From positions 3,348,001-3,412,000 of the forward strand of contig OU612071.1 in NCBI GenBank assembly GCA_914767715.1: DNA of 64,000 nt, written 5' to 3'. Source of the stretch: Membranipora membranacea (lineage: Eukaryota > Bryozoa > Gymnolaemata > Cheilostomatida > Membraniporidae). Shown piece by piece: positions 32,830 through 48,300 of this stretch. The notes under the pieces were generated by a model, which saw only the letters and a program-made list of their open reading frames with translations, was not told the origin of the DNA and did not search any database. The first letter of the stretch is position 1. Every line of letters starts with the position of its first letter. Both the position numbers and the translations under genes were made by a program.

Positions 32830-35800
32830 CCGGTGTATTATGTATATAAATTAAACTCCTCCGGTTTCACCAGCTTAATTAAACTTGACATTTGTATCAA
32901 CTCAATATAGTTGTCACTGCTGTCATCTACAGGATTAGGTTCAGCGTGGAGTATTGTGCTGAGGAGTGCTATTGGGGGGAGGGGGGATTTGGGCCCGCCC
33001 TGCTGGTCTTTGTGTTGGTGTGTTCCCTGTATATCTGGCAAGTCTATCCAGTTTCAGTATTCTTTTACGCGTCAGTGCACTCAGCTCATTTGTAAATGAA
33101 CTCGACAGTCTTGAAAGGTATACCTAAGTCTATTTTACTTCATACAACCAGATTAGAGGAAGAAGGCAAAAGGTATGAAAATTGACTTTATTATTGTCAT
33201 AGTGTTCTTCACTCATCTAAGGATTAAATCATAAATGCTGCAAAGTTTAATTCACAAATAGGCATCAGGATTTAGGATGCACGCTATGACACCTTGTTAC
33301 GTTTGAGAGGGAGTCGTCTGATCAACACAACTAGGAAATATGGTTGGGATATTTTAGGTCATGCAATTGGTTGAAGTTTGGGGGTAAGTTTGTGATCGAT
33401 ATGATCGGTTACATGACCTTTGACCTGTGCCGTGTACTTTTAAAGATAAAATTATTTCTTGAACCCTTAGTAGTGGTAGGTCAAACTATTAAAGCTTTCC
33501 GTTAAAGCGATGAAGTATCAAACCGCTAAAGTTGGGAAAAGCCTCTTCATCAAATATGGCCAGTATATTTAAACTGATTTTTAGCTGACATGTCTCTTTT
33601 ATAATAATGACAATTTTGTGACTCACTATGATGACTATTACTGTGAAACTATACTAGTTTGTTGAATTTTCTTTCCAGTCAGATCTAATTTATACATTCA
33701 ATTGTATCTTGATCGAAAAATTAAAGTAATCACAAACAAACAAATCAAAAAGTAAATTAAATCATTTAAACTTACTTCCAACTTACCTGGAGAGTGAATT
33801 TTTTTGTCTTAGTGGCAAAAAACGATTTAAATTTGGAGCAAAGTAAAATTTGAGATCAACTTTATTACTTAAAAGCTGGACGGCAGCTTCCAGAGTGATC
33901 ACTGCAGCTATCTTCTCACCTTATATACACACAATGTCACGGAGACACAAATAGACATTTACAATTGGTTTGTTCAAAACAAGCCAGAAATCAATGTTTC
34001 TTTATTAAGGCCAGAGATACTGTTACGAGTATATTGGATTGGATTGGGGGTTAAGTGACTTATGAGGCAGCCGGTAATTTCATTTTTATATTATTGTAAA
34101 GGAGTGGATACAAACGGCAGGAAAGGGGCCAACAGTCTGAATACAATTTCGAGTTGAGGTAAGGAGTAATCCAAAGCCTAGGTGCTCTCGTTCCCTCAGT
34201 GAGGAGGATTAGGACAGGGTAGACAGAGTAGTTTGGCTGGTAATTACATGTTTATATTATTGTAAAGGAGTGGATACAAACGGCAGGGAAAGGGGTCAAC
34301 TCATCTGTTTCGAGTCGAGAGAATGAGTAGGCGAGGACAGGCTATATCCACTACCAGAACAGAGCAGGGATAGGGAAGGATATGTAAGGATAGGCTACAT
34401 TTAATTCCCATCGTAAAGGGGTCAACTCATCTGTTTTGCCTGCTACATAGCCTACAGTTCCGAGTCAAGGGGTAATTGAGGACAGGGGGGGGGGCGACCG
34501 CCGCCCGAACAGAGCAGAGTCAGGTGAAAATTTCTTACCTATTTTTATTTTGTCAATTTTGTCACTTTTCAGCTGTCAGCTATACCCTAGTAATCAACCT
34601 TCAGTCACAATATGTGTATCCGTATGCAAGCTTATGGAGCTTATCACTTTTTTCGGGTATACAGGTATGAGTTCTGTGACGTATTTCAGACCTTACAAAC
34701 TGACCCCGTCTCTGAATAGGCTTGGATCCTTGCCTGTGATCAAGCTGACTAAGTACACAATAATATAGTATAGATTTCAGCGATGATATCAGAAGTGATG
34801 CTGCCGTCAAATAAACAAACACACACGCTGCCTTAACTCAAGTGATTTATGATTGCTTGCGTACCAAGCTTACGTGGGATGGGAAGCTGCCTGGCGCTTA
34901 CGGAAATTAATATTGTTGATTAAAAATATAGAATTACTTGGCGATCAGCCAAGGAATTGTGAGATCTTTCTTGGACTCTCATGAAATTTGTTTGGCAAAA
35001 TCTAGCCTAAGTTTGAAGATCATATTTGGATCATGCAGAGAAAGCTGTTGAATCGAAACTAACTTAATGTGTGTCAATGAAGCTTTTGGCAGGTGATTTG
35101 GTCTGAAAAAGAAACAGTTTTTATAGAGAAATGGCGAGTGCTGCTTTCACTTGCACAATTGAGCATCCTCACATTAACTGATGATCATTGAATTGGGCAA
35201 TATCCTTTATTATCTCTAAAGAATTCTCAATTCAGCAAAACATTCGTCCGTAAGAGGAAACTTTAATAAGTGTATATATCTCTCTGTATCTCTACCGTTG
35301 AGAATCAGTGTGTACTGGCCTTGTTAGCACTAATATGGGCCAATATGATTTCACAGCTGTTATTATAACGTGTATCATAATACCCAGAGAATTATTTGTA
35401 TTACCAGAATAAATTATGTAGTTGTGTCCTCTCTTGTTAGACTAGAGGAAAACTCCTAGACATGAGACATGACAAGAAAAATTAAAACTTAGTTTTAACT
35501 TTTTCTTGATTCCTATAAATCACAAAAGCAAATTTATTAATTATAAAATACTTGAAATTCATCTTAATATCCATATTGAAAATATAAAATACTAGTATTT
35601 CAGTTTTATAATATTAAACAAAATATTAGTTCTCACTCTTTCTCACCCTTGACGTCAAAACGCTGATAAAGGTAAGTTAGTAAAGATTTATTTTCTGTGA
35701 CACTGTATTTCCCATGAATTCATCACTGTATTAATGCATTGTGCATTTAGCTACTTTCTGATCTGTTAGCCACATTATTCAAGAACCTGAATTATTGTGT

Positions 35801-36300
35801 ATTGTAGGTGTATGACAGCCAGAATCTGAAAACAGCCCATGAAAAGAGGTCAATCCGCTTCATAATAGGCCTAGCGCTCACTCAGCAACAAAGGACCCCC
35901 AGCGAAGCAGTTGACGTCACAATCAGTCCACGAGCACACAACTCTTCAATAAAATTTGCATTTGTGTTCATCATCACTGACCAACAAAGCATTCCTGAAG
36001 AATGCACACAACTTTTCTGATTCAACACTCCATGCAAGACGGCAAACCAAGCTTGATTTCATGAGGCTAATGAGACAAAACTTGGTTTTTAGAATAAAGC
36101 ACTGATAAACAGTAAATTGTGTGACAGTTGCATCAATCGGTGAAAATATACGCAGTTTTGTTGTGGGTTTAGCGGTTTACTGTCATACCTGCCATAGAGT
36201 TGTCATTATTTGGGAGTATACTGTTGAATTGTATTTGTCCATCAACATCACTATCATGCTAAAGCTCTAGCTAAACCAACCCAAGGATCAAGTGTTGCTG
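32830..36300. other. No coding exon recognised; upstream regions of two divergent genes
   Basis: It lies between the minus-strand precursor gene and the plus-strand PNUTS gene, so both promoters should be here. A possible non-coding PNUTS exon ends near 35671: a TGACGTCA (CRE-type palindrome) sits at about 35650, followed by a strong donor AAAG|GTAAGT. Short frames at 32911-33099, 34476-34822 and 35808-36020 have no support. Confidence 0.45.
34075..34490. repeat. Imperfect tandem repeat, about 170-bp units
   Basis: TTTATATTATTGTAAAGGAG, TGGATACAAACGGCAGG and GGGGTCAACTCATCTGTTT each recur in order two or three times. The block ends in a G-run (GGACAGGGGGGGGG). Confidence 0.7.
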
Positions 36301-36321
36301 CAATTAACTCCAGCCAAGACA

Positions 36322-39300
36322 ATGGTTGTTAAAAAGGTAATAGTGTAAGTCATAGACATGACTGCAATCAGATGTACAATACGTGTATTATAATACAGGA
36401 TTATTCCTAACCATTTACAGGATGAGCATATCCTTGCATCTTTTTGGGAGGGGGGAGTAGATAGCTTCAGCCTCATCTAGTAAATTGCCAGTCTCGGAGT
36501 TCAAATTGACCCTGGCAGTCGCAGTATTGTTTTATTGTATACTTTTAATGAATAGGTGTCGGCTAACAGGGTGTAGTATTTTAAAAGGAAGCTAGTTAGT
36601 AATAAATTGTTTTTCAGGCATTCATGATAGAATGCATCTCGTCATACAGATAACAGCTCTTCAACCCGTACATGACCTGCAGACACACTCTTAGCTAAAG
36701 TCTACTACAATAGGCAATTAATAGATTTGTAATTTGATGTATTGATATGTAGTGGTTGCTTGGAATGTGGAAATGACTCGATCATATTTAAGATAGATAA
36801 TGATAGATTGGAATAATTTCTCAAATTAATCTTCCCCTATCATCCTGCAAATGATTATTATAGTTATATGCCAAACAATATTTCTTGAGTACTACTGCTA
36901 TGTAAGTTGAGACATTTGTAACAATAATAATCCACTTCCGTATTTATTGCCTGAGTTCATTTGGCTATGGGGATGCCCAAGGCTGTTGCGAGTTGAATAT
37001 ATTGGAATTAATAACCAATTGTTTTGTGGCTGTAAATGAAAATTTGCCCTTATAAGTAATTGTAAGTTGATTGGTAAGCTGTGTTTGATTGCCTCCGATA
37101 ACATGTAGAGTTATTCGATTACTGACAAGCTATTTATAATAGTAACAACCCTTTTGTTTCTTACAGCATGGTATATCTGTGGATCAGTTGCTCAATGCTC
37201 TCGCTGTGTTTCTCGATGACAATGGAGGTATCAAGAATATAGAGGACTGTAACAAAGTTTGCAAGTAAGATCTCCCTGTGTTGAAATGAGAGGGTGATTA
37301 GTCCTCAACTTCCTTGGCTGAATCAGGGAGTTTGGGACCGATCCCAAACTCCCTGGCTGAATTGCATGTGTCTTGGAGTTATCTTCCCTTCATTGAACAT
37401 ATTGTTGTGGGGGCAACTCCCTGAAAAATAATGATGTGGTGGGAATGGAATTAGAAAGAGATGTTGGTTCTTGGTTTTATGTGTTTAAATAGTTATTTAG
37501 ATTGGTACCTTATGAAACCGTAAGTGAATGAATTTGATTTAAAGCTTAAATGATTATACAAAAGGGGTTGCATTCAATGAACAGTCAGTGCATGCTTGTT
37601 TCAAAGAAGATGCATAAGATTGTGCCGCAGTGTGGCTGTCAAAATTGTCTTGTGACACTGCTATGTAATTGATGACAGTCAGAAAAAGATTTCTTATAGG
37701 CTCTCAGTTTAATGCTGCGCATTGGGAGAACGGCTGCAAAGATTTTGAAAGCAGGAGAGTTGATCAAATGGGGACAGACTAGACAACTTCATGATCTAAA
37801 CTGAACCGATTTGGGTTAAAAAAAGACAATATCTGTCACGCTACCTATTGCAATTTATCATCAAGCTCAAGTGGGGTTGAATCTGAAAACATTGGGTGTA
37901 GAGATGGGATGAAGCATTGGTTACAAAGGGTGATTGAGTATGTAGTTGACGGTTTTTGCAAAAAGTAACTAGTTTTTGTTATACATCTCCCATAGCAACA
38001 TGCTTGTGCTTCTCAGTGGTTTCACTCACACTTACATACCGCGTGCACGTAGCTCAAGCTATTAAAAGTTTTGGATAATTATCATATTGCTATGAGGTTG
38101 ACTAGGAATTTACGAAAGCCATCGTAAATTGAAGGAAAAATAATTATGGTAGTGGAAGTCTTAATATAAATGATGGAAATTCAATATTTGATCAATTACC
38201 GCACTCTCACCTCAGGAATTAAAATCCTAAAATCCCTAACACCCTATCACTTTTGCAACATGACAGTACCGCAGAGTAAGGATATATCTGTGACGGTACT
38301 TAGTCCGAAAGTTGGACCCGTCTATGGTCTTTAAAAGAGTTTTAGTGCTAGTCTTGTTAGTGCAGAGGATGAAAGTCGAACACTACCAGCTGTCACTGTC
38401 ATACTGTTGATATATTTTGACATTTTAGAGCTCATTTACAAATTTAGTTCAGAGCTATGTGCTAAATGAAAATCTGGTTTGGCTAAGAACTACATTGGAG
38501 TGATTTTGAATTGACAAAGCTTGTGTAAAACCCAGTATGCCTATTGATTAGTAACTCACAAGCAGAATTTTTGGCCTAAAATTCTGGAATTCATGGGAGG
38601 GGGATGGAGGGTCTGGTGCTGAATAGCATTACAATTTCAATAATGTCGAACCATTTTGTTGTTTTGGTAGACCAAAATTAGTCATATTTTTAGTACACAA
38701 GTACTCCCAAACAGTCAAAGCATTGTGATTACGTTACACATAGTCTTGTTTGTTTGATTCTCATTTATCTGTTTTCTACCACTTGATGCAATCAGTGTCG
38801 CAAACCTTTGATTGTATTTGAAATGCCCAAGACAGCGGTCACCCCCTTGTAGGTATGGTACTAAATGTTGATGTTTGTGCTGTGGAACTGTTGGTTGCTA
38901 TGCGCTCTGATTTGGCGACCCCAGCCCACTTATTCTTAGCTATGATCCACTTACTGTAGCATATATATATTACATTATTGACTGATATAAGTCTATCTCT
39001 TATTTTTAGTTGTATGAAGCAGCTGGGAAAGAGTATGATGAACATATCCACATACTTAAATGTTATAAACGCTACTCAAGATCAGAATATTATATCTAAG
39101 TATGATCACATCACTACCATAAATACATTATCTCTTAAACTAGTCTGTCAACATTTGATTTCCTGTATCATTAAAGCATTCTCATATCACCTCTACTTAG
39201 TGTGACTCAACATATACACTCAAATTTTTACCACTCTGCTGCCACCTAGATAAAGGATACCTCCGGCGGCGGCAATACCTGCTGGTAAAATAGTTCTAAC

Positions 39301-42300
39301 ACATCATGCATGTGGAGTTATCTCCACCTTTGTCAAAATTTTATTTTGGAATAACTCTTATAATGTGATACTAAAAGCATAACAAAATGTTGGATGACTG
39401 TAGTTGAGCAAAGAGATTCCAATTCTGACAATCATTATACTCTCAGCTCCTTCTCTGCCTATTCAAGAATTTGAGTAAACACGTCCAATGCCCTACATAG
39501 GCTAATAACATGTCTCAATGTCACATCCCATGCCTCTCCTTACTTAACCCGCGGGCAGAACTTCTTCTTGGGTAGTTTACTGTGTGCCTTATGTTAATTA
39601 TTCCTCCAACAGACAGGGAAAAGTTGTTACATCTTGCACATATAAGGGCTGTATGCTATACCTTGCTGTGTGTCCTATTGAATGGGTTATAACTCCTTAC
39701 TTGTGGGGAGGGTTGGTGGTCTGCTCCGTTTGATGCATGATTATACCTCTATGAGATATTACCAGGTTGTTGAGCTGCGGAGCCTGGGAGACTTTACATG
39801 AATGGTTGAGCGAATATAAGGACTTGGATGAGACCCCAGTACTGGTCCTACTGCTCGAGACATTCCAGAAACTACCCGTCACTATGGAGATGCTCAAATC
39901 TACCACATCAGCCAAGATGATAAAAGGCCTCCGTAAACACGCTGATGAAGGTATGGCTATCCTACCAGTTATGCATTTTATTGTTGAAGATATGTCATTT
40001 GTTACATCGGAGACATAACTATTATTCTTCTTACACAAAGCAGCAAAATCTAAACCTTGGTGTCAGTTTCAAAACTTCTATACTAGTAGTTGTGTATTTA
40101 TCCATCCTCAAAATGGCAGGTTTTGGAGTCAAGCCAAGTTCAGCTTACAGAATAGCCGATGAATGATTCTCACGTATTTACTCACCCTGACTGTTTTTTA
40201 ATCAACAGCCATTAAGATGGTTCAGGCTCTGATCTGCCGTCACTCGTTCCTAATTATCAGTCAGCAGTGTCATTATGTTGATATGCCTCATAAAGCTTTG
40301 TTATACGCGAAAGAGCAAATAATATTGCCTTTAGTTAGATAACCAAGAGTTAGATTTCATTAGCTTTCCGCTTCCTCGTACTGCAGTGTAAAGTGATGCG
40401 GTCAAGGAAACTTTATCTGCTTAACCTTTATTTCAAGCTATACACATATAGTGAACTTTACTGAACTACTCCAGATAATGTCATGTAGTTAATGTGTTTT
40501 ATACTGTGTTAATATACCATGCTTACTGAGAAGGCTTCGTTTATTTATGATTATTTAGATATTAAATCCTTAGCTGTGGATACTGTTGAGAAATGGATGG
40601 CTCTAATAAAAAATAAGACAGGTGCTACAACTCCTACTACTAATACAGGGTCAGGGTCGTCTACTAAACATAGCTCAGAACATAAAGGTGAGTCAGGCTT
40701 TGTGTCTCTCATATTTTGTATATTAGCAGTGACCTCCCAACAGCCTAATAATGTGGATCTAACTTTGCGTCCAGTCTACAGAATGTTGATGTTTGTTATG
40801 TGTTTGACCATACAAAGCATAAGGCTTGGTGACTTGCCGACAATATTATCGTATGGTAAGTCAGATATATATATATATATATATATAGATGACATTGAGA
40901 AGGAAAGGGAAGTGAAGTCTCGACCTACCAGGGAACCTACAACAAACCAGGGATATACCCTCCCACCATTCTGTGCGTGATAAAACCTTATCAGAGTTAT
41001 CTGCTCTCTGAAGTTTGTTCAAATGTTGGGACAACTCCATATTATACTACTTACGTTGTTATCGAAATTACAAAGTTCAGATAGAGAAACATAAATGATG
41101 ATACTGCATAGCTAATAGTGTTAGTTGGGTTTCTGTTCATCTGAAGCCTTCCCGGTATTTTCAGATAAAGAAAAGAAAAAGAAGAAACACAAAGGTGGTG
41201 AAAAGTCGGAGAAAAATGGGATTCATCACAAACATCCCCGAACATCACCCACCCCCTCAGACACGGCAGGGGTGGACTTAGATAAAGACGTTCCTTCCCC
41301 TCCACCTGCCCCCATATTTAAAGAGACTTCAAAAAAATCTGGAAGCTCTATAAACAATGGGGCACCAAATTCAGATAAGACAGTCACAACCGCCAAACAA
41401 CACAACTACAAAGAGCGTAGTGCAGGCGTAGAGGAAGGGGTGATCAAACCAAAACCAAGGGGTAGTAAGCCTGCTAAATCCACCACTGGTAAACCTACAA
41501 CTTCAGTAGCCAGCGCTATGGCTTCTCATAAAAGGTGCGAGACAGTCTGCAAAGGACTGCAGAGTAATGATTTAAATTATGGAGTGCGGTGTCCGGCTAA
41601 CGATAAGCTAACACTTATGTTAACTTCATTTTTTTTACTCCAGTTAGAGATGATTATATTTTTTTATGTCGGTAAAAATGTAAATAATTGTTATATTTGT
41701 ACCAAAGTATGAGGTATTAATTATGCCACTGAGTGCTCGACTGTTGGTCTTATAAAGCACATATGAAATGAGTGGTCAGGGTTGTCCAGTACCATAGTTA
41801 AAAGACGAGCATGATGGTGGTAATGGATAATCCAGACTTTCCCCTGGACTGATGAACATGAGTCCATCATTTATTTAAGATGGTTGGCTCGAACGTGCAA
41901 AGTAGTAGAAGTTATCTATGGCCTTGAATACCCAACCAATGAATCACACCTAGAGGAGCCCTGAAAATGAAGCCTGGCTGCAACAAAATCTGACAATGCT
42001 AGCCAAGGTTTTACCCTGTCAATGAAAATGTCCAGGCACCAATGATTGACAGCTATTTACTATAAGGATGCGCTGCAAAAGATATGGCTCCTATGAAATT
42101 CTTAGATTGCTGTTTTATGTCGATTGGTTACTCTGCACACATATTCACACTGTGTCCTTCAATTGGGGATTTTGTACTTGCAGTTAATGTCAAGCTATTC
42201 ATCTGAATTCCAGGATAAATAGTTCCACCTACTATCAGCTTTTTTTGATGATGCCAAGTATTGCAGTGCTAAGGGTTTTATGATCTAAGTTATAATACTC

Positions 42301-45300
42301 CGCCAAAGTGGTGTGTGATGCACCATAAACCCCACTAAGTTTTTAATTAGGACATTTGGTGGTTATGATGGAAAATTGTACCAATGATATGTTTCACTGG
42401 ATTTGGGTTATATGATTGCAGTAAAACAACTGCTGAGAATGCTTCTGTATTCACAAAACAGTTTCTCATTTAAATTAGCTTCACTTGTAAATAAAGCTTT
42501 ACCTAGTTATGGTCCTGACTGCTGGTGAAAGGCAAGCGCTGCGCTTAATCATACCCCTGGCTATAATTTAGTGCCAGCAGTTCTTACAATAAGGCTACCG
42601 TGATTATGTGTGCAGTGTATTCTCCTGGTACCACTGCCATATGCAATTGAATGTGTGAGGTAGTTAGTGTCCCAAGCGCATTAGTATTCTAGCACAATAT
42701 GGACTGTTGTTTGCATGATAATAACTGTCTTACTGTTCTGTTTTAGGGTGAATGTAGATTTACCTGGGCTATCTGAAATGAGTTCTGACGTGAAGAGACC
42801 GAAAATCGACCTTGATAAAGAAGAAGACTTCGGCAAAGCTAAGCTCATCGCACCGCGACCAAAACGTAATGGCCTATTTTATCACCACACATCCCACATT
42901 GATGATGGTTTCCATTATTCTTTGAGCAGTTTGATTTATGCAGTATCTTTCAAGCTTTCAAAATTGTCCAGTGTTAAATTTTCAAGCATTTTAATTAGTG
43001 CTTTCCTCATTTCATGATTGCAGATTTTAGATTGCAATGCTACAATTTGTCAAAGCTTGAAAGATAGGCACAGACTTTCCTGTAAAGAGGTGATCATCAA
43101 TCATGATTATTTCCTTACAATAACAATTCCTACTTTTGATCCAGAAGAACCTTTTTAGTTCTTCTTGCCTTTTTACATTATGGTGCTATTTTTGTGATAT
43201 GATTATGAATAAAGAAATAAAACTTAGTCATTGCTTGCTGTTTCTGCAACATGACATTGCCCTCATTATCTGGGGCTTAATTTATGAAGGCAGGTCCCCG
43301 GAGGAGATACAACCAATGATAAATCTACATCCTGTTCCGCACAATATTATTTGGTCTGTTAGGGAAACATGCTCGACCTCAGTAATCACTGACCTCGTTA
43401 TCTGAGGGAGTAGTTATCAACTTGGAAGTTAACAATGGGTGAAAAAATGGGACCGTAATAAATAGACCATTTCTCTTGCCCTGGATGGTTTGGCACAGAG
43501 TCATGTTGTTTGTTTGGGTAGACAGAAATGCTGTATTAGATGCATAAAGTCATGTTGGGGCTATGGGATTTAGGACAGATCATTAGGGACTAATGCACCT
43601 CTCCATCCTCTGTTAGCTTCAAATTCCAACCTCGGATCATTCCACCTCAACAAAACCCCATCTCTAGTGTACCTGCCTTTATAGTATATGTCCAGCTTAG
43701 GTTACTTGCGTTGATCTATCCGTGTAGATCAATATCAAGCTGTACCTATTAGTTTGATGTGCGTACCTAATGTCTGATGTATTTGTTTCTCTGTAGCTGC
43801 TCATGAGGTGACAGAGAGTGATGGATTTATGGCAGCGTTACTTCAGCCTCGTACTCCTGTTACTAAGAAAAAGAGATCCGCTAGTAACTCAAAAGTACCA
43901 TCGAGTCCTACGGAGAAGAACTCACCACCACACACTCCTACTACACCTACTGCAGCGCCACCTAGTGTCAGTTCCAATATCCCTCTTTTTTTTATTATTT
44001 AATATTGGTAGCATTGGTTAGTGACCTCAATGTGATGTTGAAATGAGTTAAGTAAACCTAGTTGAAAGAGCCTCGCCCCGAACACTAGATCTCTGTTAGA
44101 TAGCTTTGGGTGTTATTTAAGCTTACAGCAAGAACTGAACATACAACATTGCACTGCAAACCTGTATAAATAAATGGATAATTTTTGTGTTTATGTTTTG
44201 AATTGTTAAAATTTTGATCTAGACATCTCCATTGTATTTTGTTGTAGTTCTATCAAGACACCTTGGCCGGACCATCTGGGGCGTCACCACCCCGTCCCTC
44301 ATCAGCTGGCACCGATAGGTTATCACCTGTTGAGAGCTCAGCCTCAACTAACTCGGAGGAGAACAAGGTTAGTGCCGGCCGTTCGTATTGCCTGATTAAA
44401 AATTTACCTATCCAAATTTATTATCTGTGTGCATGCATGAGAGACAATTCCAAATAATTAAATTATGAAGCAAAGCAGCTCTCTGTGATCCCTGGTTACC
44501 ATAAATGTTGATGAAAGGTTCCGGCTGCACAAGTAGTAATAGATATCTCATTACCCCTGTATTTTTGGTTGTGATTCATACGGACGGTGAAAGCTCTGCG
44601 ATCTGCTGACTTTTCTTTCTGTTTACGAAACATAATAGTCTGTATTTATTAAGCCTAACATCTGACATACGCCTCACCTTAATTATTGTAATCCAGTCTA
44701 AGGTGTTCACATTAAGTCCCTAAGAGTACATTAATTAATTTTTGTACTTCCCTAGAGGAGTTGAGTATTCGACAACAAAAGTTCCCCTTACGAACTCGAA
44801 ATTTAATGGCTAGTTGGTATTTACAATACCTCCTTTCTTCATATCAAGTATAGCCATAGCTAGTGATATGAATCAGAATCTATTATATGACCGCCACTGT
44901 TTCTCTCAAACCTAGTGTCTCTCTCAGGATTATATTATGTTATGATTATCAGGACCAGCCGATGGACACTTCGGTTGTGGACGACAGACCGTCTAAGAAG
45001 AGAGTGATGTGGAAACCAGACAGAGAGCTGAGAGAATTCTTCTACTTTGAGCTGCTGGAGGACGAACGAGGTATTAACATAACACATTATGAGAAGATCT
45101 TCTCCTCTTGTTGAGCAGGATGTCTTTGATGCCATATGACCCCTTACAACAAAACACATCCTCTTGGAATCTTTGTCTTTTCTCTGCAAGTCCGAGGATA
45201 TATATATATATATATGCAGACATTAAGTTAGAGTCACCTCAATGAAAAGTATTAAACTGATTTGTCAACTCGGAATAAAAAGTATCTCAGTAATCATGGA

Positions 45301-48300
45301 GTTGCTTCATACTGACTCTCGTGATCTGACTGGGCATGTAGATCACTGATAAACCAGGCTATCATTACCACAAAAGAGATGGTGTAAGCCTAAGTAACCA
45401 TCATGCGTGACTTTAATTTGCGCATGTGCAAGAACAATGAGTTGAGTCTTGGTTCTTATAAAACGTTTGGTCAGTGAGAATGAGATAGCCCCTGCTTAAA
45501 TTGCCAATCAAAATCAGCTAACAGTGACAAGAGAGGATAACTATGAGTAACAATTCCGCACGCATTGGAGAGCATGCCACCAGAGCAGGTAGCCAATCAG
45601 ATGGCTTCGGAATTCCGAGACTCAATTTTGCAGAGATCAGCTCATGCCCAGAGCCGAGCATGCGCAGAATGGAGTTGCTTTGAATTTGTGGTCATTGATA
45701 TCAGACTAATTGAACTGCTCACCTTAACTAAATCTCAATAATTTTGTTGTATTATGTATCTTTGTGTTCAGTCACAAATTGTCACCCCAACTTCCAACCA
45801 CATGAGCTCATATTAAGACTCTTTGTTTAACTTGTAATTTAGCGATGAGTTCTCACAATGGTACGATATTACTCTGTTTATACTGTTATTTAACTGTTCT
45901 CAAAACTAAATTATAATTCACTGTAATCAGGCAGCAGCATTATCAGTTTATATTCCCTAATGGTAATCAATAGTCATGGTAAATCACTTTAGGATAAAAT
46001 GAACTACCGCCTTGTTACCATCCGCCCTGCTCAATTTACCCTTTCTGCCCTGAACATTGAGTAGTGTGCTCTGATATCACTTGGCATGACTTGCTGACAG
46101 TTCATTGTGGGATTATCTCCTTCAAGCCTGGTGATTCCAGAGAATAGCATTTTGGGATGGTAATCTATTGAATTATGGAATACCTGATATTGCAACTTTA
46201 TTATTATTGGTATATTTTATAGTGAATGTGAATCGTATCAGAGATCAGGGAGGATTTGATGAGATGAAGAAAAAGGAGAGAATGGCGGATAGAGAAGCAG
46301 TGAAGGGAATGCATCACGGAGCTGAGGTCGGAGCTAAAGAGCAGATACAACATAGTAAAGCCCCGCCTCCCGTCACTGAAAAATTCCCTGTAAGTCGCCA
46401 TGAGTCCTCTGAACAACATAGGTGATCCCTGGAAATCACAAACATTTCTTGAGAGCGTAAGGTCTCAAACCACAAACAAATATCTAACCTCTGCAAACTT
46501 TGAAGCTTTCTAGGAAATGCCAGTGCTCTCAATATATTGAAGGCAGGGTCACCTAGTTTATATGTCTCTGCAGTTGGTACGCCAAACTTTACATATGCCG
46601 AAGTCAGCTAGGTTATAGTGATATGACCACTCATGATCGAATTTTATGGCTGCGTATTTGCCTCACATCAAAGTTACCAGCCTATCATTCTATTGCTAAT
46701 ATCTGAATGATAAAATACACCTTGTCTGCTTTGAGCCTGGCGGCCAAATGCATAAATAATCATTGACAGGGTTACCTAAGAGTTGGCCTACCTTGTACCT
46801 GTCGTGTCCGAGAGTGGGCAACTCTGCCCCTCGCCAACCATTTTTTGTGGTGATGTTCTCTCATCTGTGATGGCACCTTTTGTAATATGCCAATGAGTGT
46901 CATTGAGATTAAATTGAAATAATTTAATTTATTCATTTGCTATGACTTTAGTGGAGGAGGCCCGTGTTACTAGATTTAGTACCAGCTAAAGCTCAGTCAG
47001 GATACGCCTCACAGCAGATACAGGTACAGCATAACAGAGAGATCTCAGTACTCGCTGCTATATACTTCAGTAAAGCTTCGTAAGTTATCTCCACTCCCTC
47101 TCGCTCTCTCTCTCTCTCTATGTAGTGATAGTCATAAACATATACATGTTTAGGTTTCGTATATGTTTATATATCTTATATGTATACACATACACACTTA
47201 GTATTGCATATGTTTATGGTGATAGTATTATGGGGTGTTAAACTGCTTATGCAGGACTGGAAAATAATTGTGCTCATTTAAACTGTATAGCGAAGTCAAC
47301 ATATGAGACTTTAATCTCAGAATTTCTGAAATATATGCTGAAAAATATTTGGTAGAATCAGTAAGTGAAATCAGTTAACATGTTTCGTCAGACTGGGAAA
47401 GTAGATGTACCAGTTAGACGTCATAACTTGCTCATTGATTTCACTCCCTGATTCCAACAACATATTTTAGACTAATTATTTGCACATTAGATGACAAGCT
47501 AAGCAGAATACAATGGGCACAGCAATTTTTATTTCCAAGACTTGCCGCTTGGAGTCTTAGGTGCTATGACAGGGTAGAAAGCCATACACCGTGACCTACG
47601 CACATCATACTTATCTATTTGGGTCAACAATTGGAAAAAATAACAAAAAAAATGTCTCGAACATGACACCGCACCTCAGCTCCCTTATAAGGGTCAGGGT
47701 ATAATTCAGTCTGACCGTCATAGATCTTAGGAATGGTAGTCAGAAAGACGCCCCCCCCCCCCCCCCCTCCCAAATCACCCTCATCTGACAAAAATAAGCT
47801 AAAGTGCAACGGCGGTCTTCATTCTGTCTTAAGTCTGCCAATTTCTTGAATCATTGAAAACAGATTAGCCGAGAACCTTAGGTATTAATCCATCACAGAG
47901 TAAGGATCCATCACTTCATCTCATCCCCTCATCTCATATAACTCCCTGTCTCTCCTTCCAACCAGAATATCTCACTCACAATATGGACTTCTAACTCTGT
48001 AAGTCCATCTATGCTGCTGTCTTCTCTTGGCTTGTTCCTGTTTGCTATTCACAAATATCAGTTACTTTCAGGGTCTTGTTAGTTTTAATGTTCAAGAAAC
48101 TGGACATAAATATATTCTGGTTCTTCTCCGCTTCATACCTAACATCTCATTCATCTGTTCACCTCATATAGCCTATTAATATTCCTATGATAATTACAAG
48201 AGCTGGTCAGGTCATTGGCCTTCAAATTACAAGATAATTTACCTTTGAATTTGGCATTTCATTATCGATGAGATGCCACAACCAGCCACCAGGGCTACGT

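Noticed and set aside
47730-47770. Long C run beside an open frame with poly-Gly on the minus strand
   Set aside because: Homopolymer tract of 17 or so C; no protein support.
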